Positions 13,809 through 18,839 of a stretch of DNA of 18,839 nucleotides are shown in pieces. The stretch lies in assembly GCA_035545535.1 (NCBI GenBank), contig DASZYF010000176.1, positions 1 through 18,839 on the forward strand. The letters are read 5' to 3'. The position numbers and the translations under genes are program-made. The stretch's first letter is position 1. Each line of letters begins with the position of its first letter. The notes below the pieces were generated by a model that was not told the DNA's origin, made no database searches, and worked only from the letters and a program-made list of their open reading frames with translations. The DNA comes from DASZYF01 sp035545535 (GTDB taxonomy: Bacteria > Actinomycetota > Actinomycetes > Mycobacteriales > CAJCIY01).

Positions 13809-14623
13809 GACGGGCCGCGATCGCGTTGGTCGTCGCCGCGGCGGCGACCGCGTGCACGGCATCGCCCGCGCCGGGCTCGGTGCGCCCGCAGAGCGAGGCC
13901 GCTGTCGCCGTCACCGCGGTCGGGGCGAACCTCGCGGCCGGTCCGCTCGGCGGCTACGTCATCGTGCTCGACCCCGGCCACGACGGCGGCAACGCGGCCG
14001 ACCCGGCCTTCATCAACCGGCCGGTGCCGAACGGCATCGGCGGCACCAAGGCGTGCGACACCGTCGGCACGGAGACCGCCGGCGGCTACCCCGAGCACGC
14101 GTTCACGTTCGACGTCGTGAAGCGCGCCGCGGCACTGATGCGCAAGGACGGCGCCCACGTCGTGCTCACCCGCACCAACGACACCGGTCGCGGGCCGTGC
14201 GTCGACATGCGGGCGAAGATCGGCAACCGCGCGTACGGCGGAGCCGCGGTGCTGGCGATCAGCGTGCACGCCGACGGCGGCCCGGTGGGCGGGCGCGGCT
14301 TCCACGTGATCGAGCCGGCGTTCCACTCCGGCTCGCCGGTCGACCGGGTCCTGAAGCCGTCCGACCGGCTGGCCCACGACCTGATCAGGGCGGTCGTCAA
14401 CGACACCAGGACCGGCGTCTCCACCTACGTCGGGGGCGGGAAGGGGCTCACCGCCCGCATCGACCTGGCCGGCCTGATGCTGTCGCGGGTGCCCAAGGTC
14501 TACATCGAGGCCGCCAACATGCGGAACCCGGCCGATGCCGCGCTCTGCCGCAGCGCGGCCTTCCGCCAGAAGCTCGCGCAGGCGCTCACCGACGCGGCGA
14601 TCCGCTTCGTCCACGGCCACTGA
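13805..14623 (+). CDS. N-acetylmuramoyl-L-alanine amidase (Amidase_3), probable lipoprotein
   Basis: GTG at 13805 overlaps the kinase stop by 4 bp. The product is 272 aa. The N-terminus MRRAAIALVVAAAATACTAS is a signal peptide with a lipobox-like ATAC (Cys17), so the mature enzyme is probably lipid-anchored outside the membrane. The Amidase_3 zinc site is complete: H59 (LDPGHDGG), E97 (YPEHAFTFDV) and H155 (ISVHADGG), with the catalytic Glu E235 in YIEAANMRN. It should cleave the bond between MurNAc and the first L-Ala of the stem peptide. The pair C84/C138 (ACDTV, GPCVD) may form a disulfide; numbering here is approximate. Tight coupling to the hybrid kinase suggests coordinated expression of sensing and wall remodelling. 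The stop lies inside an 11-bp tandem duplication. Confidence 0.9.
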   Translation: MRRAAIALVVAAAATACTASPAPGSVRPQSEAAVAVTAVGANLAAGPLGGYVIVLDPGHDGGNAADPAFINRPVPNGIGGTKACDTVGTETAGGYPEHAFTFDVVKRAAALMRKDGAHVVLTRTNDTGRGPCVDMRAKIGNRAYGGAAVLAISVHADGGPVGGRGFHVIEPAFHSGSPVDRVLKPSDRLAHDLIRAVVNDTRTGVSTYVGGGKGLTARIDLAGLMLSRVPKVYIEAANMRNPADAALCRSAAFRQKLAQALTDAAIRFVHGH

Positions 14624-14862
14624 CAGGCCGCTGACAGGCTGCTGACGTCGCCCCGTCGGGATTAGGCCGTTCGGGTCACGCCCGCCTGCTTCCGGGGGCT
14701 CACCCACCCAGGTGAGTGAAGGGCGCCCCCCGCGCTGCCGATGGGCCATTCGAGGACGCGTGCGAGCGCCTGAGGCGCCCGCGCCGCCGTCCTCCCTGCC
14801 CGACCTCTGAACCGCCCCCTTGCACTGCCCGGCACGGCCCGTAGAACACAGGAGGTGGCCGC
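14624..14862 (+). other. intergenic region before the conservon
   Basis: This 239-bp gap has no supported gene. It holds the end of the 11-bp repeats (CTGACAGGCCG then CTGACAGGCTG, 14620-14641), a stem-loop CTCACC/GGTGAG (14699-14716, 6-nt loop) flanked by a possible outer GGGGGC/GCCCCC pairing (14694-14699 with 14725-14730), and a hairpin GCGCC-TGA-GGCGC (14766-14778). One of these probably ends amidase transcription. A weak promoter candidate for the conservon is TTGCAC (14820-14825) with 16 bp to TAGAAC (14842-14847). Confidence 0.4.
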
Positions 14863-16824
14863 GTGGCCGCGACGTCCGAGCTGCTCGCCAAGCTGACGAG
14901 CATCGACGCGGTCGACGATCCGCGTGGCCGCCAGCTGCGCCTGGCCCGCCTGCTCGGCGTGGCCCTGCTGCCCTTCGTCTTCCTGATCATCGTCGCGCCC
15001 TCGCTGGGGATGCTCGCGCTGGTCGGCGTTCCGCCGTTCTTCGCGGTCGCCTGGTGGCTGATCGCCAAGGCCGCGGACGCGCAGCAGGAGCGCGCGACGG
15101 CGCTCGCGACGGAGCTGACCAACGCCGAGCTCGTCCGCGCCCGCGAGCAGGTGGAGCAGCGCCAGGCCGCGTCCTCGCTGCTGACCAACCTCGCGCGCCG
15201 CAACCAGAGCCTGCTCAACCGCCAGCTCGCGAAGATCGACCAGCTCGAGGCGCAGGAGCAGGACAGCGAGGCGCTCGCCCAGCTGTTCACGCTCGACCAC
15301 CTCGCGACCCGCATGCGCCGCAACGCCGAGTCGCTGCTCGTGCTCTCGGGCGAGGAGCCGCCGCGTCGCTGGGGCCAGCCGGTCGCGCTGTCCGACATCG
15401 CCCGCGGCGCCATCGCGGAGATCGAGGACTACACCCGCATCGACGTCGCTCCCGGCCTCGATGTGATGGTGGCCGGCCGCGCCGTCGGTGACCTCGTGCA
15501 CCTCGTCGCCGAGCTGCTCGAGAACGCCGCGACCTTCTCGCCGCCGACCACGCGCGTGCTGCTCGCGGGCGCGCCGACGCCGGACGGCGGCTTCATCGCG
15601 ACGATCTCCGACGCCGGCATCGGCATGTCCGACGAGGAGCTCGTCGCGGCCAACCGCACGCTCGCCGAGGCCCCGCAGGTGGGTCTGCAGCTGTCCGGCA
15701 TGCTCGGGTTCCACGTCGTCGCGCGCCTCGCGGCCCGCTACGGCGTGCGGGTCTGGTTGACCCGCGGCATGGCCGGCGGGCTCGTCGCGATGATCGCGCT
15801 GCCGGCCGACATCCTCGGATCGGACGCCGCGCCCGCCGCGATGCCGGCGCCGCCGATGGCCGCGGCCCCGGCCGGGCAGCCCGCGTTCAGCGCGCCGCTC
15901 GCGGCCGCGCCCGTCCCGGTCGCCCCGGTCCCGCTGACGCCCGCTGCCGCCGCGACCCTCACGGGTGGCGTTCCCGAGACCGTCACGCCGCCGGTCGCCG
16001 CGCCGCTGCCGGTCCCGTCGGCCGTCCCGGTCGACGTGCCGCCCTACCCGATGCCCGTCGCCGACGCGCCCGTCGCGCCCGCCGCGTTCGTGGACCCGGG
16101 CTACGACCCGCTGACCTCGGCCGTGCCGCCGCAGACGGACGCGCCCGCGTCGCCGCTCGGGGACGAGCTGGCGCACGCGACGCTCGCTCCCGTGCCGGAC
16201 GTGCCCGCGCCGACGTTCGTCTTCCACGAGTCGTCGATGTATGACCAGGTGCCCATCGCCGACGAGGCCGCGGTCGCGGCCGAGTACGCGCCGGAGCAGC
16301 CCGAGCCCTACCGCTTCCCGGTCGTCGACCTGCCGCCGGTGGAGGACGCGCCCGCGCACATCACGCCGCCGGCCTACGAGGCGCCGGACGTCGAGGCTCC
16401 CGTCTTCGAGGCTCCCGTCTTCGAGGCGCCCGCCGTGGAGACCCCCGTCTTCGAGGCCCCGCCCGTCCACGCGGTCCCTGCGGTCGCGGAGGCGCCGGTG
16501 CCCGCGCCGGAGCCGGTCGCCGCGCCGGCCGCGGAGGTCGCGCCCGAGCCCATCGCTCCCGTCGTCCCGCTGCCGGTCGCCGACGTGCCTGCGCAGCCGG
16601 GCGCGCCCGAGGTCAGCGCCACCACCCCGGGCGGCCTCGCCCGTCGTGTGCCGCGCGCCAGCCTGTCGCCGCACCTCACCCAGCAGCCCGTCGAGGACGT
16701 CGTCCCCGAGCAGGCCGATCAGGGCGGTGCGGAGCGCACCAGCTCGATGCTCTCCGCGTTCCAGTCGGGCATCGCCGCAGGTCGTCTCGGTGGCGAGGAC
16801 GTCCCGCCGGCGGGTGGTCAGTGA
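14863..16824 (+). CDS. cvnA: conservon sensor kinase-like protein CvnA
   Basis: GTG at 14863 has GGAGG 7 bp upstream. The product is 653 aa. Two membrane spans lie close together near the N-terminus (about 27-45 and 48-68), leaving almost no extracellular loop, so the long sensor domain of many CvnA proteins is absent. A coiled coil leads to a kinase-like core with H146 in LFTLDHLATRMRRNAESLLVLSGEEPPRRW, N-box ELLENAATFSPP (about 217), SDAGIGMSDEEL and GLQLSGMLGFHVVARLAARYG. A long Pro/Ala/Val-rich, acidic C-terminus (about 325-600) includes VFEAP repeats and is probably disordered. Conservon kinases are thought to act with CvnB-D in a membrane complex likened to eukaryotic GPCR/small-GTPase signalling. 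The stop overlaps cvnB. Confidence 0.9.
   Translation: MAATSELLAKLTSIDAVDDPRGRQLRLARLLGVALLPFVFLIIVAPSLGMLALVGVPPFFAVAWWLIAKAADAQQERATALATELTNAELVRAREQVEQRQAASSLLTNLARRNQSLLNRQLAKIDQLEAQEQDSEALAQLFTLDHLATRMRRNAESLLVLSGEEPPRRWGQPVALSDIARGAIAEIEDYTRIDVAPGLDVMVAGRAVGDLVHLVAELLENAATFSPPTTRVLLAGAPTPDGGFIATISDAGIGMSDEELVAANRTLAEAPQVGLQLSGMLGFHVVARLAARYGVRVWLTRGMAGGLVAMIALPADILGSDAAPAAMPAPPMAAAPAGQPAFSAPLAAAPVPVAPVPLTPAAAATLTGGVPETVTPPVAAPLPVPSAVPVDVPPYPMPVADAPVAPAAFVDPGYDPLTSAVPPQTDAPASPLGDELAHATLAPVPDVPAPTFVFHESSMYDQVPIADEAAVAAEYAPEQPEPYRFPVVDLPPVEDAPAHITPPAYEAPDVEAPVFEAPVFEAPAVETPVFEAPPVHAVPAVAEAPVPAPEPVAAPAAEVAPEPIAPVVPLPVADVPAQPGAPEVSATTPGGLARRVPRASLSPHLTQQPVEDVVPEQADQGGAERTSSMLSAFQSGIAAGRLGGEDVPPAGGQ
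16390..16464 (+). repeat. short in-frame repeat encoding (V/T)P-VFEAP units in cvnA
   Basis: GAGGCTCCCGTCTTC occurs twice in tandem and then diverges (GAGGCGCCC..., GAGACCCCCGTCTTC...), giving VEAPVFEAPVFEAPAVETPVFEAP. Degenerate related PxP motifs continue on both sides. Confidence 0.7.
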
Positions 16825-17234
16825 TGGACGACGCGCAGAACCTCAACTGGCTCGTCACGAGCTTCCGCTCCCGCACCGCGGGCGTCCTGCACGCCACGGT
16901 CGTGTCGAGCGACGGCCTGCTGCTCGCGCTGTCCGAGGGCCTCGACCGCGGCCGCGCCGACCAGCTCGCCGCGATCGCGTCCGGTCTCGCCAGCCTGACC
17001 AAGGGCGCGGCGCGTTGCTTCGAGGCGGGCAACGTCAACCAGGTCATGGTCGAGATGCAGGCCGGCTTCCTGTTCGTCATGGCCATCAGCGACGGCTCCC
17101 ACCTCGCCGTGCTCGCCGAGAAGAGCTGCGACATCGGCCTCGTCGGCTACGAGATGGCGCTGCTCGTGCAGCGCGCCGGTGCGGTCCTCACCCCCGAGCT
17201 GCGGCGCGAGCTGCAGGCCGCGCTCCCGCTGTAG
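16824..17234 (+). CDS. cvnB: Roadblock/LC7 family protein CvnB
   Basis: The start is ATG 16824 in a TGATG overlap with cvnA; GTG 16821 is the alternative and adds one residue. The product is 136 aa: MDDAQNLNWLVTSFRSRTAGVLHATVVSSDGLLLALSEGLDRGRADQLAAIASGLASL, followed by the beta-rich half VMVEMQAGFLFVMAISDGSHLAVLAEKSCDIGLVGYEM. This is the MglB-like Roadblock fold of conservon B proteins. Such proteins are expected to dimerise and to act as activator or scaffold for the CvnD GTPase. Order, overlap and family agree with a canonical conservon. Confidence 0.95.
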   Translation: MDDAQNLNWLVTSFRSRTAGVLHATVVSSDGLLLALSEGLDRGRADQLAAIASGLASLTKGAARCFEAGNVNQVMVEMQAGFLFVMAISDGSHLAVLAEKSCDIGLVGYEMALLVQRAGAVLTPELRRELQAALPL

Positions 17235-17240
17235 TCGCCG

Positions 17241-17744
17241 ATGTCTGACCTCCCCCTCGACCCGGCCCGCCCGCACGCTCCCGGCGCCGGTCCCGAGCAG
17301 GTGCCCTCGGTCATGCCGGGTTCGTCGATGCTCCGCAAGGCTCCGCCCGCCTGGGTCGCCGCGAAGGCGGCCGAGATCCCGCAGCAGCCCGAGGGCAACG
17401 GCGAGGACCGCCTCGTCCGCTCCTACGTCGTCACCGGTGGTCGTACGCGGACCACCGACGTGTCCGACCTCGTGCTCGAGTCGCTCGTCGTGCTCAGCCC
17501 GGGCGCTCCGGCCGGCCAGCTGCAGTACGAGAAGGCCCAGATCGCCGCGCTCTGCCACGACGTGCTGTCCGTCGCGGAGATCGCGGCGCACACCAAGCTG
17601 CCGCTCGGGGTGACCCGCGTGCTGCTCGCGGACATGCTGGCCGAGGGGTTCCTCGACGTGCACGTCCCCTCCACCAACCGCTCCGGCTCGCGTCCCGACG
17701 CAGCCCTGCTCGAGAAGGTGCTCGATGGCCTCCGCTCCGTCTGA
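17241..17744 (+). CDS. cvnC: DUF742 protein CvnC
   Basis: ATG at 17241, 6 bp after the cvnB stop, gives 167 aa. About 55 N-terminal residues are Pro-rich and poorly structured, which is longer than in many CvnC proteins. The DUF742 core then begins at RLVRSYVVTGGRTRTTDVSDLVLESLVVL and continues LSVAEIAAHTKLPLGVTRVLLADMLAEGFLDVHVP, which contains a helix-turn-helix-like segment. The ending LLEKVLDGLRSV is the usual conservon C-terminus. The molecular role is unknown beyond membership of the CvnA-D complex. Its 3' end overlaps cvnD by 20 bp. Confidence 0.95.
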   Translation: MSDLPLDPARPHAPGAGPEQVPSVMPGSSMLRKAPPAWVAAKAAEIPQQPEGNGEDRLVRSYVVTGGRTRTTDVSDLVLESLVVLSPGAPAGQLQYEKAQIAALCHDVLSVAEIAAHTKLPLGVTRVLLADMLAEGFLDVHVPSTNRSGSRPDAALLEKVLDGLRSV

Positions 17745-18327
17745 CGCCGCACCGGCCCCGGCCCCCCGGGCCGCCGCGCCGCTGTCGGTCAAGATCGTCG
17801 TCGCGGGTGGCTTCGGCGTCGGCAAGACGACGTTCGTCGGCGCCGTCAGCGAGATCCCGCCGCTCACCACCGAGGCCGTGATGACCGAGGCGAGCGCCGG
17901 CATCGACGACGTCACCTACACCGGCACGAAGAGCACGACCACTGTCGCGATGGACTTCGGTCGCATCACGCTGCCGGGCAACGTGATCCTCTACCTGTTC
18001 GGCACGCCCGGTCAGGACCGCTTCTGGTTCATGTGGGACGAGCTCACCAACGGCGCGATCGGCGCCGTCGTGCTCGTCGACACCCGCCGGGTCGAGGACG
18101 CGTTCCCCGCGATCGACTTCTTCGAGTCGCGCGACATCCCGTTCGTCATCGCGCTCAACGACTTCGACGGTGCGGTCAACCACACCTCCGACGAGGTGCG
18201 CGAGGCGCTCGCCTTGCCCGCCGACGTCCCCATCCTGCGCGTCGACGCCCGCGGTCGCGACAGCGCCAAGTCCGGCCTCATCGCCCTGGTGAAGCACGCC
18301 CTGGCGAAGGTCCACGCCGCCGCCTGA
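17725..18327 (+). CDS. cvnD: Ras-like GTPase CvnD
   Basis: ATG at 17725 lies inside cvnC (20-bp overlap). The product is 200 aa. It has a Pro/Ala N-terminal tail, then G1/P-loop GGFGVGKTT (about 28-36), the switch region TEASAGIDDVTYTGTKSTTTVAMDFG, G3 FGTPGQDRFWFMWDEL (GTPGQ 93-97) and G4 NDFD (145-148), a variant of NKxD typical of this family. It ends LVKHALAKVHAAA. It should cycle between GTP and GDP forms and interact with the Roadblock protein CvnB. No cytochrome P450 (CvnE) gene follows, unlike some Streptomyces conservons; the next gene is on the opposite strand. Confidence 0.95.
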   Translation: MASAPSDAAPAPAPRAAAPLSVKIVVAGGFGVGKTTFVGAVSEIPPLTTEAVMTEASAGIDDVTYTGTKSTTTVAMDFGRITLPGNVILYLFGTPGQDRFWFMWDELTNGAIGAVVLVDTRRVEDAFPAIDFFESRDIPFVIALNDFDGAVNHTSDEVREALALPADVPILRVDARGRDSAKSGLIALVKHALAKVHAAA

Positions 18328-18363
18328 CCGTCGCGTGGCTCGCACGTGCGGTCATTGCGGGCG

Positions 18364-18425
18364 GACAGACGCGCGGATGGCCTTCGTGCGCACATGTGCG
18401 CACGACCCGCGTCTGTGCGTCTGTC
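18364..18425. terminator. nested palindrome between convergent genes
   Basis: The core at 18384-18405 is a perfect 22-bp palindrome centred on ACATGT. Outside it, GACAGACGC (18364-18372) pairs with GCGTCTGTC (18417-18425), and CAGACGCG (18366-18373) can instead pair with CGCGTCTG (18408-18415), because GCGTCTGT is tandemly duplicated on the right. It lies 36 bp after cvnD and 3 bp before the DUF2510 stop on the other strand, so a bidirectional terminator is the simplest reading; a protein-binding site is possible. Confidence 0.5.
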
Positions 18426-18427
18426 GC

Positions 18428-18839
18428 TCACATCGGGTCGGTGCCCAGGACTCCGTTCGTGGACACGTGGTGGGTCCACGCCTGGCCGTCCCACCAGCGG
18501 TGATGGTGACGCCCCGTCGGGTCGGCCGCCCACTGACCGCCGCCCGCGCCGGCGACGGCGGCTGACTGCGACGACGGCGCCACAGGCAGGGTCCGGACGT
18601 TGCCTTCCCCCGCGATGTACTGAGCGCGGCGGATCCAGATCGGCGCGTGGTAGACGATCGTGCCGTCGGAGAAGGTGAGCTGTCCCCGGCGGATCACTCG
18701 CGAGAACCAGCCCGGACGATCACTGCCGATGCGCACGAGTCCCGGGCCGCGCTCGTACATGGCGAGACGCGCTCCGGGGATGTGGAACGGGTAGTCCCGG
18801 AACACGTACACGTAGCCGTCGGTGACGAGCACGATCCGA
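18428..18839 (-). CDS. DUF2510 domain-containing protein (5' end outside window)
   Basis: The frame stays open to the right edge, reading RIVLVTDGYVYVFRDYPFHIPGARLAMYERGPG upstream; the GTG at 18832 is probably internal, so the N-terminus is missing. About 136 residues are visible. The first part is beta-rich (VTDGYVYVFR, SDGTIVYHAPIWIRRAQYIAG), reminiscent of actinobacterial PH-like or membrane-associated proteins that regulate display, but I cannot name that domain. After an Ala/Gly-rich linker the C-terminus is a DUF2510 motif, GGQWAADPTGRHHHRWWDGQAWTHHVSTNG. It matches the family core 'GWYpDPtg....RyWDG..WT.hv', except that the usual GWY is QWA. Function is unknown. It is convergent with the conservon. 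Confidence 0.75.
   Translation of the reverse strand, partial: RIVLVTDGYVYVFRDYPFHIPGARLAMYERGPGLVRIGSDRPGWFSRVIRRGQLTFSDGTIVYHAPIWIRRAQYIAGEGNVRTLPVAPSSQSAAVAGAGGGQWAADPTGRHHHRWWDGQAWTHHVSTNGVLGTDPM

Noticed and set aside
18335..18565. Small ORF beginning MARTCGHCGRTDARMAFVRTCAHDPRLCVCRSHR, Cys/His-rich like a zinc finger
   Set aside because: Third-position GC is clearly lower than in neighbours, there is no ribosome site, it spans the nested palindrome, and it runs antisense through the DUF2510 gene. Probably chance.

Overview
The window is GC-rich DNA (G or C at most third codon positions) from an actinobacterium. The evidence is a complete conservon (sensor kinase, Roadblock protein, DUF742 protein, Ras-like GTPase), an LLM-class F420-type oxidoreductase, GTG starts, GTGA/TGATG gene overlaps, a DUF2510 protein, and an FmdB/Ruc-like zinc-ribbon gene next to mscL as in mycobacteria. 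The genus cannot be fixed from this sequence. Fifteen complete protein genes and two edge-truncated ones are supported. I saw no rRNA, tRNA, CRISPR array or insertion sequence.

Layout. (1) 1-2965, envelope region: the 3' part of a DUF4012 protein, then an LPXTG (LPFTG) surface protein with two Ig-like units joined by an NG-rich linker, followed by about 190 bp in another frame that looks coding but has no proper start. (2) 2966-3822, minus strand: a Ruc/FmdB-like zinc ribbon and mscL, preceded by a near-perfect CIRCE (HrcA operator) at 3854-3880. (3) 3958-8295: an LLM oxidoreductase (+), an RsbW-like ATPase (-), an acyl-CoA synthetase-like enzyme (-) and a divergent lytic transglycosylase (+). 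(4) 8296-9370: an orphan AbiEi-type wHTH/nuclease gene bounded by two inverted copies of a 51-bp palindromic element, with two abutting palindromes upstream. This is the most unusual part of the window. (5) 9374-14623, signalling block: a minus-strand chain Hpt > REC-GGDEF > SDR with overlapping ends, divergent from a hybrid histidine kinase (HisKA-HATPase-REC-REC) that overlaps a cell-wall amidase gene. Both divergent starts have a TANNNT box exactly 6 nt before a GTG, the arrangement of leaderless transcripts. (6) 14863-18327: conservon cvnABCD. (7) 18328-18839: a nested palindrome between convergent genes, then the 3' part of a DUF2510 protein (-).

How the genes work together. Region 5 contains every module of a multistep phosphorelay: His kinase, two receiver domains, a separate Hpt, and an output receiver fused to a diguanylate cyclase that keeps an RxxD inhibitory site. 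By overlap it may be coupled to an SDR enzyme and a cell-wall amidase. With the transglycosylase, LPXTG protein, DUF4012 protein and MscL, the window is rich in envelope and signalling functions. The palindrome-bounded nuclease-like gene stands apart, with looser codon use, and looks like an acquired unit.
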